Below, in pieces: positions 47,798 to 59,500 of a stretch of 64,000 nt of DNA. Both the position numbers and the translations under genes were made by a program. The stretch spans positions 248,001 to 312,000 of the forward strand of contig JADANN010000311.1 in the NCBI GenBank assembly GCA_018806985.1, written 5' to 3'. Origin of the DNA: Angiostrongylus vasorum (taxonomy: Eukaryota > Nematoda > Chromadorea > Rhabditida > Metastrongylidae). The notes under the pieces are model-generated. The model was not told the origin of the DNA. It did no database searches and was given only the letters and a program-made list of their open reading frames with translations. Numbering within the stretch: the first letter of the stretch is position 1; each line of letters starts with the position of its first letter.

Positions 47798-48363
47798 CCG
47801 TTCTGTTGAATGTGTTCTTTTTATACGGAAGCAAACGTGTACTGTATAACAACCTCGCGAGTGCTGAAAAAAAGCCACACATTTCTAAGACTTTTTGTAG
47901 CTCATTAAATGTAGAGAAGGGCTTTTCTGTTCTCACCATACCTAGTTTGATGTACTTTCGGTTAACCGTCGAATGAATATATATAGTGCTGTGAAAAATT
48001 TAACATACAAGTTTTGGCACCCAGTGAGCTGAAAATGGTCACTCTAGTGTCCCTAATGTCGCGAATAGGTTAATAAACTGGACCGATCATGTGGATGCCT
48101 CATAACGACAGCACACCGAGTAGAGCTAAGTAAAACGATTCCATATCGCACTTCAATAAATTTTTAGCAGTTTTATTATTTTATGCTTACGTCATGATTA
48201 TTCCCTTTCGGAATACTGTTTCAGCACTTCCATTTTTTTACATGTAGATAGTTATTGTTTTTTGTTTTTATGAAATTGCAACGCAAGCACATTTTATTAC
48301 GATGTCAAGTATAAACACTAGGAACAGTTTTGGAGAAATTATATGTATGTCATGGTTGTGGTT

Positions 48364-48636
48364 ATGGGCGCGTGTGGCGTAGTGGTTGGAGGCGCCCTGC
48401 AATACACAGGGGATCGATCCCCGCGCCCCAGACCCATTAAGCCTTCCATCCCTCCGGGTATTGAAAATTGGTACCAGTTTTTATCTGGGAGGATAGCATT
48501 ACTAGCTCGATACATCTTTAGGCCACCGTGAGCTATTGTAAAGGCCAGGTATGCATTCAGTCACCTACGATGCTCGATGAAGTCGAGTGCATGACCCATC
48601 TCTCAGGGTTTGATCAACGCTGAGCGCTTCATCCCC
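48364..48636 (+). repeat. SINE-A copy, near-consensus
   Basis: GGGCGCGTGTGGCGTAGTGG head with GGGATCGATCCCCGCGCCCC B-box region; GGGCGCG and CGCGCCC can pair as an acceptor-like stem. The 3' end is GATCAACGCTGAGCGCTTCATCC. Confidence 0.9.
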
Positions 48637-49753
48637 TTTTTTATGTCATGGTGAATGAGCAACGCATTCTGATGCACTGGGAACTAAATATGGCTTGAAT
48701 TTTTTAGTTATTCATACAGCATTTCTCTCCTTCGTTATTAAACAACACACAGTGTGCCGCATAATTTTTCAGAAAGAATTCTTTTTCCTCTGCGCTTTAT
48801 CTTCGCGCTTACTTATTTGAGTTGTCATAAATTTATGACATGTGTGGCTATGGCAATTTGTTCACATTTGATATAAAAAAATAAGAATACCATTATGCTA
48901 AACGTAATAATAGGCTGTCATGATTCATTTGTATGAGTGTACATTTTGAATAGTAAGAAGGGTCAATGAATCCTACATCCATGGTTCTCATGTTGTCTTC
49001 CATCTTTCGAAATGTTTTTCTTAAGAATAGCATTGGTAGAAATACGTTACACTATGTGTTTAGATTTTTTTTAAATGTGTCAAATGCACAGCTGTATGAC
49101 TCATATGTGACTCATTCTCTGCTAAATTGGCTTGACCTTTCAACTTTAGACAAATACATCTCACCACATTTTGAGTTTTATCAGTTAAATTATGTTCCTA
49201 AGAATCTATAATTTTTATTTCAACGAAACAGATGCTTTACTATTCCTCAATGGTCACGACTTGATTTTCAGGAAATTATGAATTCTTGTATTTCCGATGC
49301 TTATCGCCAACGCTCACATCTGAAGTAACAAAGCGATTAAAAGACTAGATTTCATGCAACAATACCCCATGCCCCAAATCCTGTCGAATCACTTAATATT
49401 CACAGACGAAAAAAATTGATCCCACATTAAAAAAGTGCTATTATTATCAAAAAGTACTCGCCATATTTTTGTTAAATTACTTTCCTTCACTACTGATCAA
49501 GTTCTTGACATAAATATCCCTAAAATATTCAATTCATCTTTTCAGCAACGTTGTGTTCAATATACGAACATTTGCAAAGCAAATACTTCGGTTCGTGTCT
49601 AATTCATATCGACGGAAGTAGAACTCTATTCATCCTCATACTATCCAGATCGCCATCAATATATTTTTCACTCTATAATCGGCTTAGAGATTTCAATTCA
49701 ACCACTCACGACGACCAACTGGAAATCGTTTCTCGTTGATGAGACACATGCCG

Positions 49754-49804
<51 letters not shown>

Positions 49805-49820
49805 TATGTACATATATATG

Positions 49821-49868
<48 letters not shown>

Positions 49869-51392
49869 TCGGCATTGACTTGACTTTCGAAGCGTTTCTC
49901 ACATAGGAGGAAGTTGTCGAGATGCTTGATGAAGTGTTAGTCGCAAGGTGACAGATCTGATAAGGTGGATGAGGCCAAGCTTCATATATTATCTGGTTGA
50001 ACTTTTGCAGCGTTGGTAATGCAGCGCGTAGTACTGCGCAGAAACGCCGGCGATACCTTAGAAGGCGATTTTTTTTTGATTGTCATATAGTCCATGTGGC
50101 ATCCATTTGTCGAGCTTCTTCGGCTTTACATTTATCTCTAGATGATTCGAAACAGTTGAGATGCTTACGGTGAGTTTTTTGTGCAAGTTTTCAAGTCATC
50201 GTATGTGTATTTGCTTACAAGGAAGCCTTCAATTCATTGTCGTCAATAACAGCATAATGTCCACGACCTTCCTCATGTTTAAGGTCGAATTCCACACGAC
50301 GATATTTTCCAAACCAACGCTGCACTGCGCGTTCGTTAACGCTTCCTTAGATCCACGCTTCATTAATATTTCAGACAGTTTGCGCTACACTCACTATATC
50401 CAAGTTTGAAATCGTATCATTACATTCTTCGAAATTCCTATTTTGTACTCTGAAAATGTAACCTTTTAGTGAAAAAAACCAGCACAATTTACATTGCTTA
50501 ACCTTTTGTTTACCGCCTATTATTATTTTCCACGACAGGATACGATGGGAAATAAAACCACTGTGATGCTGTGATATTTGCAAAACTCGGAGCCTAGCCT
50601 AGATTAGAACCCGTGACTACGCTTTCCGAGAGTTCACGTACTACCCACTTCACCATCCACCTCTTTGCTTTGCATTTCCCTCAACCAGTTTTCTACCTAA
50701 CGGCGGCATTAGTTAGTGACAATTTATATTACCATCCAATTATACGGTGCATAAGTGCATAAAATAAGCTTTGCAGTTACATATGGTAGTATAGGATTGG
50801 AAAGAAAATGGATCGCTAAAGCATGTACGGAAAAATGCATTCCAGAAATCTGACATTAATTTCCGGATGACTCAACATATCCCTCATATAGGGGGATTCC
50901 TAACGTATTTATGATCCATTTCCCTTACACTTGAGCTAACTTCTTCTAGCGATGTAGAGCATATGCGCACCTCCACCTCCTTCGTATTGATCGCCACTCA
51001 AATACCTGCATATGACTAGCATTGTATTACGAAACGCGCAGCTCGGGCTGAGTCAACGCCAACGCCGACACGAACCCCAGACCACCCACCCACTCAGCAC
51101 CCATGGCTGTGCCAATAACCCCATCGACGAGCTCCGTAAACAATTCCATCTTTGGTATTGTCGGTAGAAAAAACTACATATGTACTTCAGATTGGGTTTT
51201 TTTCTCTTGTCTACAATTTCACTTCATGTTCAGTTCCATTTTTTTTCTGACGTGGTCTGTTTGCTAAGAAGCGTATTTTATGGGTGTTAAAATTTCGTGA
51301 TGTTTGATTTCTCTCTGCATTAATGCATTTCTTCCTATTTGCTTACCTTTGATAGAGCGTTTATCATGTTCTGTTTTAGATACTATTCATAG
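48637..51392. other. Gene-free stretch before the syntaxin candidate first exon
   Basis: Very AT-rich. It contains the long AT repeat at 49757-49864 and a family C-like scrap around 50490-50620 (GTGATGCTGTGATATTTGCAA). The frame at 48966-49211 has no recognisable motif. Confidence 0.4.
49757..49864. repeat. (AT)n microsatellite, two blocks
   Basis: About 43 bp of AT repeat, a short spacer built on GTACATATGTACAT, then about 40 bp more. The peptides rich in Tyr and Ile that cross it are artefacts. Confidence 0.95.
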
Positions 51393-51419
51393 ATGAGGGA
51401 TCGCTTAGCCGACTTGCAA
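51393..51419 (+). CDS. Candidate first coding exon of the syntaxin gene
   Basis: ATG follows an ATTCATAG acceptor-like site and encodes MRDRLADLQ, then a strong donor GTAAGTATC. The peptide resembles the (M)xxDRLxxLx start of syntaxin-1-type proteins. The exon is on the same strand, but 5.1 kb ahead of the next supported syntaxin exon. It ends in phase 0 while the Habc exon needs phase 2, so at least one linking exon is still missing; the segment 51994-52043 after ATATTTCAG is a weak candidate. Short length makes chance a real possibility. Confidence 0.5.
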
Positions 51420-52227
51420 GTAAGTATCTATAAATAGTGTAGATATAATACGGAATAAAACTTTCACTGCGTTAAAGATTTGTTTTCGCCTTGAGCTTCA
51501 TTTGTAATGTACAACTTTTAAAAAATGTTACTTTATCAATATCATGGTGCTTTTTGAAAATTACGCCGTGAAGCACTTGACCAAAGTGGTCATTTTATAT
51601 TCTGTCTCTCAACGTTACAGTGTTCGCTTTTTTCTCCGTATTCCTATCTAATACGTGTCTAATGAACACATTAGCGCACATGACCGTTAAATTTCGAAGC
51701 TTACGAAATAACACTTCGGGCAAAACAGCTTGATTTCTGTGCACTCTAATTTCGACCTTTTCTTTTGCCGTCCAAGGTTTTTCTTCAGTAGTTTTTATAT
51801 TAATAATTCGGTAATTTTCCTGCAGCGACATTATACTCGGCATGACTGAGAACATCTACTTTCAAGACAGGAAAAAGCTATCTATTTGTCTCCATGAGAC
51901 CCAGAGCGATTCATAAGTAGCAGTAGAAACTGTACACCACAGGTGCTCCCTGAATGGATTACTAAGATGCGTTTACTCTAAGGGATATTTCAGATTGTAC
52001 TCACTAAGTCCAGTGCATGTGGAGCGCAGCGAGAAATTAAGAGTAATCCCATGGAGCAACAATCAGAAAAATAGGCTGCACTGTTCTTGCTTGAAGGGTG
52101 TTTCTAATGCTGCGGAGAAACTGGATATATCAATGCGTAAACTGAGCTTAGAGTACAAGTGTCAATTTTTCTCTATGCTAGAGAGAGCCTGATTGCAAAC
52201 TAGTGGACTTTCATCAATTCAGCATGT

Positions 52228-52775
52228 TTTTAAATTGTTGAGCTTATACGAGGTTGATAAAGATGCCCACTTCGGCTAACATTTCGAAGTCTTAGTCTTT
52301 AACAGAGCCGATGTTCCGCGTCGGTGATCCGCAGTTGTTCATGATCTCGATGTGACGTCTTCGTAGTCGTACCGAGACGGATCTTCTTCATTGGACACGG
52401 CACGAATGAGGCATGCTCATCCGGCAGTGCTCTTTTTATACAGGGCCGTTGTTGTTAATGTGACTATCTGTTAATAATAGTCTGTTTTTCAACGGATAAT
52501 TAACCCTGCAACAGCCGGTATTACGTTAGCTAGCCGAAGGCGAATAGCCAAACAATTTTCAAACCGACCGTCATTTAACCTCGGTAGTAAAGTAATCAAC
52601 ATGATTTTAAATTGTTGTAACGAACGACGAGGTACGACTACGAAGATGCCACATCGAGATAACGAGGAACTGTGGACCACCGACTCGGATCATCGGCTGT
52701 GATGAAGACGAAAACGTCGAAACGTTAGCTGAAGTAAATATCTTTATCAAACTTGTGTAAGCCCAACAATTTAAA
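52228..52775. mobile_element. Solo Penelope-like termini, no coding region
   Basis: GATAAAGATGCCCACTTCGG with CTAACATTTCGAAG on the left mirrors GTCGAAACGTTAGCTGAAG with AAATATCTTTATCAA on the right. CGGAGTCGG-like sequences lie inside both arms. About 300 bp between them encode nothing I recognise. The sequences differ from the other two Penelope relics, so this is a separate subfamily. Confidence 0.5.
52694..52732 (+). ncRNA. Hammerhead-like motif with one core change
   Basis: Order: GGCT, GTGATGA, A, a perfect GACG/CGTC stem with loop AAAA, GAAA, CGTT, AGCT. Helix I (GGCT/AGCT), helix II and the GAAA box are all present. The first core base is G in place of C, which normally harms activity. 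Confidence 0.4.
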
Positions 52776-53729
52776 ACCGTGTTGATTATTTCACTACCGA
52801 GGTTAAATTACGGTGGGTATGAAAAATTTTTTTCATTAGTTCTGTTCACCATTCGGCGACTGCTTGTGTAGATGGCTTCGGAACACTCGTGCGCACTTCG
52901 CCGTGCTCTGGGGGTTCTTGCTGAACTGATAGCATGCCATTAGGCTGGAAATTTGCTTGTGCATGCAAGTTTATTTGCTAAAACTGGCCATTAGTGTCAC
53001 ATATAGTATTTATAGCGTTAAAACACTTTTTGGAATCGTGCTAAGGTTTTCGTGGGATCTTCGCTCAAATAAACCGTTATCAATCGATAGCTTCTTTAAT
53101 TATTAAGCAGATACGAAATTAATAGAAGGATTTAAAAAGATAAAGATAAGAGAAACAAGAAAGAGAGATGGATAAAAATTTGCGATAAATGAAAAAAAAA
53201 CGAATACAAGGTTGATAAAAGGTCTTTTTATCAACTTCGTGTTTGCTTAGTGATTGAAGAATGTACTGATTTCTTTTGCCGAGGTTTAATAAAAGCCAGT
53301 TTGAAAGTCATTATCAGTCAGCTTATCCTCTGCCTAATCATAACCTTTTAGCGCCAATTTATCACGGATAGTTTCGAAGAGGTCGAACTGGGACCCCCAG
53401 TTGTGGCCACAGTGCCGCAACCAATAGCAAGTGCGATGGATGATCGCTTGAGGTGTGAAACAACACTGTACTTTTTTCTAGATGTACTTGTCTTGATATT
53501 TGAAATAAATGCTGATAGTAGCAGACCTGAGAAGTCTGACAGCTAGTTTTTCTATAACAAATTCTCAAATATTTACAACTTGAGGCTGCATTACTACTGT
53601 TCCTTAGACAGTACGTAGTCGAATTCGAGCGAGCTGTCTTCATAATCCTGGATTGTTCCCATCTTAGTCACAATCTTTGGGAGGGCTATAATTTTTCGCC
53701 ATATTTTCATATTATATTCTACGAGTGTG

Positions 53730-53995
53730 TGTATTAGTAAGAAGAGCTCTGCAATGCGCACGAGGTCCTTGGTCCAATCCGGACTCACCAATTCTTGAAT
53801 CACTCTGGGGTCGGCAAATTGGTACCAGACTTCTCTGGGAGTATATCAATATTGACTTAATGTTATACATCGGTGGACCACCGCAAATCACTGTGCCGGC
53901 GAAGTACACATTCAATCACCTTTAACGATGTTAGATGAAACTGAATGCACGAGACATCCCTTAGGGATCGATCAACGAAGAGAGCTTCAGTATCC
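53730..53995 (+). repeat. SINE-A copy
   Basis: The body is well kept (CGGCAAATTGGTACCAGACTT, CGGTGGACCACCGCAAATCA) and ends GGGATCGATCAACGAAGAG. The tRNA-like head is largely worn. Confidence 0.7.
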
Positions 53996-54026
53996 TCTTA
54001 TTCTTTGTTTCCATATTATATGAGAA

Positions 54027-54200
54027 CAGTTTACCACCTTCCACGTGGATGAGGGATGTTCATGGATGTCTGAACTCCGATGTACACCTAATGTTCATTT
54101 CCCCAGCATGATCCCAATGCTAAAAAGGGTTCCAATCAAGAATCGAATAAGTAGGAGACCTAAGCCATAGCAGATTACGACGAGCTACACATGACTAGCC
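54027..54200 (+). repeat. Family B half, strongly diverged
   Basis: AGTTTACCACCTTCCACGTGG, GATGTCTGAACTCCGATGTACA and AAAAGGGTTCC correspond to the first 150 bases of family B. It breaks off and is followed by an inverted partner at 54430. Confidence 0.4.
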
Positions 54201-54429
54201 TATTTCAGCGAACTCCGTGTTTGACTGAACTACAAATGATACAGCTAATATACACTAGCTTAAATGCTTCAGTAGGAATAGTCTATGTTCACTAATCAAT
54301 ATCTAGACTTCATTTCTGCTTCAGCTTATTATTTAATTCCCTGATTATTTCTAGATAGTGATGCCCGAGCTTTCACAGATCCTCAGAAAATCTCCAGATT
54401 ATGTGGATTAAAAGGAGATTTGTGGTGCT

Positions 54430-54600
54430 AAGTTCCTGCTAGGAGAGCTTCATTCCTGGTATTGATTTACTTTTTAATCAAGCTTCCGCTTGGAAATGCC
54501 GTACCACTGCTCACCTTTGAAGACCTTGTTAGGGTTGACGTTCTGCTGTACATAGCATTTCGAGACTCAGGATCACTCCTACACACAATGTGTTAGTGAG
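54430..54600 (-). repeat. Family B half, inverted partner
   Basis: CCTGGTATTGATTTACTTTTTAATC, CGCTTGGAAATGCC, TGCTGTACATAGCATTTCGAG match the reverse of the same 150-base part as at 54027. The two halves make a diverged inverted pair about 230 bases apart. Confidence 0.4.
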
Positions 54601-55580
54601 CAGAAAGGGATGATATGTGGGTTGGTCAGTCCGTTTGGTAGATGCCTCTTTTCTTTCGGCCTTCCACGCAGAACTTTTCTTAAGCACTGCAGCTAGTTAT
54701 CTGAAACTTGAATAAGAAAACCGTATATGAAAACAATAATGCAATAATGACGTTATGACAATATCGAAACAATGCAAGCAACGAAACGATAACAAAGGTG
54801 AATAAGCGAGGGTAAGATAACGAGCGAGAGGTGACCCTGAATGCCAAAGAACACCTCTGCTGTAGGATGGTGGTGTAATGCGATGAGCAAGTGTTATAAA
54901 GAATACAACGGTAACGACATAGGAGGATGACATATTAAAAGACTGATGTGGTGTTATAATAACATTACAGTAATATTAAATTATTGACGGATGGCACATG
55001 TGCGGTAATAATAACATTAACTTATTGGTGATTAATAGGACCACGATTAGTGTAAGATACTGTAGTGACTATTTGAAAGTAGGTTTAACAGTTGGGACGT
55101 AGTACATGAAATAAAGTAGTAAGATGGATGTGATGACTACAACGATGTTAACCAAATGAGTGTAATAATGACCCCAAATCCGCTCGAGTGAATTCTGAAG
55201 TAAGCGGTGTTTGGCGTAGCTTCTTAGTTTTCCACAAAGTACTCACAGACGGCCGCATCAGATAAGAAAAAATGGTTAATGATGTTGCTTAGACTGAAAG
55301 TTTATGAGGAAGCGATATAATAGCTTGTGCAGACAAAGTGGGGTAGACGGTACGACTTGTATCCAAGCGAATGGAATGATGCTACCCATGTTGGAACAGG
55401 GCAGAGAAGGTCGCACTATCGAGTCACCAGGCGGTGCTGCCTTGTCCTGTAGTTATAGAGTGATATCCAGAAAGGGCAAGGATACGGGCCTTGTGTTGAG
55501 CAATTATATATACTAGGTAATGATAAAATCGAGGCTATTCTCTTAAAGGTAGGAAACAGTTTCTACAATAAGAGTGTAAT

Positions 55581-55637
55581 TTATTTATTTATTTATTTAT
55601 TTGTTTATTTATTTATTTATTTATTTATTTGTTTGTT
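55581..55637. repeat. (TTTA)n microsatellite
   Basis: About fourteen TTTA units with two TTTG variants, in the stretch ahead of the syntaxin Habc exon. The rest of 54601-56106 shows nothing I can assign. Confidence 0.95.
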
Positions 55638-56106
55638 TCCTCCTTCACTCACTCATATGACCCATTTTCACGTATTATTCCGACTCCATTACTAATCCAT
55701 TCGGGTCCATGTTTTGCACCCGTCGTCCACGAAGATTTTCGGATTTGCATATGAGTTAGGTTCCTATCTGGAGAATTTTTCTTGGTGAATCCCATCTGAA
55801 TAGTGGTTGAATTGGCTTTCCTTGGAATTATGGGATTATGGGATACCACACCTGGTGTTCTGGCGTACTCAGCGATCTTCACCGCAGGCATTCCCCGAAA
55901 TTTGTGGATCGTCGAGCCAATTTGCCGACACTTGTATGTTGACAAGAAATTCATATTATTTTGGAAACGATGATCTAACCTAGAATGAAACATATAGTTA
56001 GGAAACTTTTCAGTTATCTAGTAGATTTTTCTTGTATAAGGGACATGTCTAAAGCATAGGACCTGTGACAAATTTAGGAGCGCTCTCGTCTAACTATGGA
56101 GGATAA

Positions 56107-56447
56107 ATAAAAGGATAAAGCTTTCGACGTTGATCAATTTCTTTAGGGGTTCGCCATGCATTCGACTTCATTAAGCATCGTTTGGAGGTGATTGAATGTA
56201 TGTCGGGCCTTTACAATGACTCGCGGGGTGGCCTACCGATGCATCGAGCCAGTGCTGCTGCCCTCCCAGACAAGTCTGCTACCAATTTGCAGACCCTGTG
56301 TAATGAGAGTGTTTAGGTCGATAGTAACGACACCAGGAGGTACAGGTGCTTTATTCGAGCTGATAGAGGGCTTGGTGGGCCATGGGCACGGGGATCGATT
56401 GCACGTGTGGTGCCGGGCGCCTCCGACCACTGCGCCAAACGCGCCCG
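56107..56447 (-). repeat. SINE-A copy with an internal insertion
   Basis: Minus-strand copy with head GGCGCGTTTGGCGCAGTGG and 3' end beside GATAAAGCTTTCGACG. About 60 extra bases at roughly 56300-56360 (from GTGTTTAGGTCGATAG) split the body at the place where other copies read CCCCGGAGGG. Confidence 0.8.
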
Positions 56448-56569
56448 TAACCATGGAGACCTCAGAGTACCATGGCGCTAATCTGGCAGTAAAGTGCTGA
56501 AATACTTATCACAAGTAAAAGCGTTTCATTTAAATGTTTGCACCATTCTTCTATCGACCATTGTTACAG

Positions 56570-59500
56570 TTACGTCAAGAGGCTTCTGGACGACCTTCAG
56601 TCTGAAGTCGACAATTTGCGCCAGAAGCAACAGCGTATTTTAGCTCTCGCTATAGCAGATCAAAGCGAAAAGGATGTTCTTGAGGACCAAATCGTAAAGA
56701 TTCGTAGAAAAACTTGCGACTTACGTAAGATGGTTAACGAGGTAGACAATGAATTCAACGAATTTGCAAAAGGTGATTTTTTTTTCTTTTTTGGAAACCA
56801 GAGCATTTCTGGTGGGAATTGCACCATTCATTTTTATCCAGTGTGTGAATCATCGGGAGAAGTGAGAATTCGTCAAAATCAAGTCCACTTACTGCGGAGG
56901 AAACTACGGGATCTCATAATACGTTTCAACGACACCCATGCTGATTACCGATCGAGAGTCTCAGGTAAGCCTTATGGTCGATTTGTTCCCGAATTGGCTT
57001 AAAACTCTTTTCACTGCCTTTTTATATTTATTCAGTGATTGTAATATCGTTAAATAGTAGATAAAGTGTCCGGCGTCAATCATTCCTTGAGGGACGCACC
57101 ATCTGTTCGGCTTTATCAAATATCGCTAGAGGTGATGGAACGCATATCTGCCCTATACAGTGACTTGCGGTGACGAATCTCATGCCAATCCATCAAGCTG
57201 AATGCACACCTATATCACCCACCGGTGTATCAAATCAGTGCTGCTATCTTCCAGGACAACTCTGCTGCTACTTACCGACCCCGGAGGTGTCGAAGAGATG
57301 TTGTTTCCGGGACGCAAGGTCGAACCAACGATGACATGTTTATTGCAGGACATCTCTAACTACTGCTCTACATCTGTCCATACTATTATTATCTGTAGAC
57401 TATTATGGCTTGATAATTAGTACAAAAAGTTTAAGAAGAAATGAAGTCGAAAAAGAAGGCATTCATCAGAGACGAATAGAAAGTTAGATCTGATGTTTTA
57501 GTTCGAGTTCGACGTCAATTACGTGCAGTAGGTGAGAACGTCACAGAAGAAGAAGCAGACAAAATTATCGACTCAGCCGGAAGTGACGAGGTAGAGATGA
57601 GCTTTAGTTAATTGTTTAAGATTTTTCCTAATTCTTCAACATTGTGATCTAGAGTGAAGATATATATGTTTGTGAAAATCGTGGTCCCCGAGACCAGATT
57701 AGGTTTCAACAAAGCCTAGAATATTTTCTAGTAGATATTTTATTAGTATTTTGTTGTCGTATTTTTTAATAATAGTTGGGTTGATCTTTCCATAGTCTTT
57801 CACCAAAGAGTAAAAAACTGTTTCGTTCGTTTTTAATTATGTGGCACATGTGATGCCTTGACGATGAGTGCCTATTGTAAGGAACTTGAAAGAAGCGAAG
57901 TCTATTAGTTGAAAAGTTAACGCCTTAGTTTTCTCAAATTTGAGCCGAAATGTAGGTTGCGGAGGAGAAATTCTTAAGGCGGCCGTGTTCAGTTGACTAT
58001 GCCATGAGTGGGTGGTTAGTGGTGTGAAAGCTCTTAAGTTCTCTACTGATCACTTTGACTACCGACTAGCTGGGGAACAAGAGCAGTTTCTCACCACTGG
58101 TACAACTGGAATTGCAAATGAAGTAAGACGTTTTTGAAGTTGAAACGTCCTATGCTGTCGAAAATGCCTTAGAACAACTAAGATTTATCGGATTATTAAG
58201 GCCGCGTTCTGTAAATTTTAGCCTTTTTGACACTTGCAATGTACTTATTTTTAGCCAGGTGTTGAAGCAGTATAGTTCTGAGCAAAGGAACTTTTTTTTC
58301 TTTGGTTAAGCAATGCATCTTTGAAGCTGTGGTGGAGAGAGCGTCATTTTTAAAAATTCGAGATCTGCGGTAATAGCAGCGGTATCAGGCAGTGGTATCT
58401 AAATGGGCTTCTTGTTAGTACTTATATCAAACAGCATGAACAGATTGAGAAATTTCTAAACACATTGTTTTGTCTCGGTTTCCAAATACGGAAATACAAC
58501 GGAAAATAGGCTGTTTATTAGAACCATAACATTCTCGAAATAAACACGAGCTACAAACTTTAGGTGATTTTCTGAGACACAAAGAGCGTAATTATTCTTT
58601 TTCCTGTGAAGTATTCTTAAAACGTTATTAAAAAATATAGGAAGAAGAACAAGAAATGCAGTAGATTGCGCTCTGATATTGCAAACTTTGAGCAGTATTT
58701 GTATTTTGCTAATGTTTTGTTAGGATCGTATCCATTCGGTTTCTTTTGTCGTGACTAGGATCCTCATCTACGTTCTATTTTGCTTTAGCCTCCCTATTTT
58801 GCTGCTTTCCTATATTTTTCTAGGTTTTTTTTTCGTTTTTTTTTCGTTTTTTTTTCTTCAGAAAAAGCGACCAATATTGACTAAGTTGAAGGCGATATTG
58901 TTGTAACTTGAAAATAACAGTAAATGAAACTGTGCGAATAATAGTGAAACTGGGGTTTGGAAACGGTCATAGACTTGGTATTTTGTTACCACTTGCAACA
59001 AACACATTTCCAGCTGTTCTATCGTGAAGTGAATCCGCTCTCAGTCTCAGCAAGAGCAGCATTGACAGATGTGAGACGACGACATCATGAAATAGTCGAA
59101 CTCGAAAAAAGTATCCAAACAATGCAGGAAATATTTATCGATTTGCAGAATTTGACCGAAGTTCAGGTATTAGTACTGTCAAACATAAAGTCCTGGCAGC
59201 TGGTTTTTTTACAAATACATTGCAATCAAGTAACCGTAATGATGCTGAGATATGTGCAAAACCCCGGAACGCTGGTGTCAGCGACGGGAACAAACATTCA
59301 CCACCACACCATGCGAGTCCTTCGTTTCGCCCTTCTCTCAGCCCTGTTATTAGCCTACAGGTGTTATCAGCAAATATATCAGCATCATAATTGTTACACT
59401 TTACAGAATGCTCTGCCATAGTAGGCAGTAAATAAAAATTGACGAAATTGTAATCAAGTGACTTCTTTGTCGCCACTAAAAGATAAGTCGTGCGACCACG

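Larger units (their letters stand above)
46663..47874. mobile_element. Second Penelope-like element relic with inverted termini
   Basis: The outer ends are inverted copies: TTTTTTCAGCAATCGCGAGG with CAGCACACGTTTACTTCCG on the left, and CGGAAGCAAACGTGTACTG with CTCGCGAGTGCTGAAAAAAA on the right. Further inside, ATCGGTTTTTCGGAAAACGC and GTGCATTTTTCGAAAAGC also mirror each other. Coding remains sit on the minus strand. Termini carry decayed hammerhead-like motifs on both sides. No target duplication is evident. Confidence 0.7.

Noticed and set aside
51595..51855. Minus-strand open frame of 86 codons, possible nested gene
   Set aside because: No family motif, no splice partners and no codon pattern I can defend. 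Worth only a transcript check.
53190..53235. Short inverted repeat around AAGGTTGATAAAAGG
   Set aside because: A single small hairpin related to the Penelope-type ends nearby; no terminator or RNA gene function is supported.
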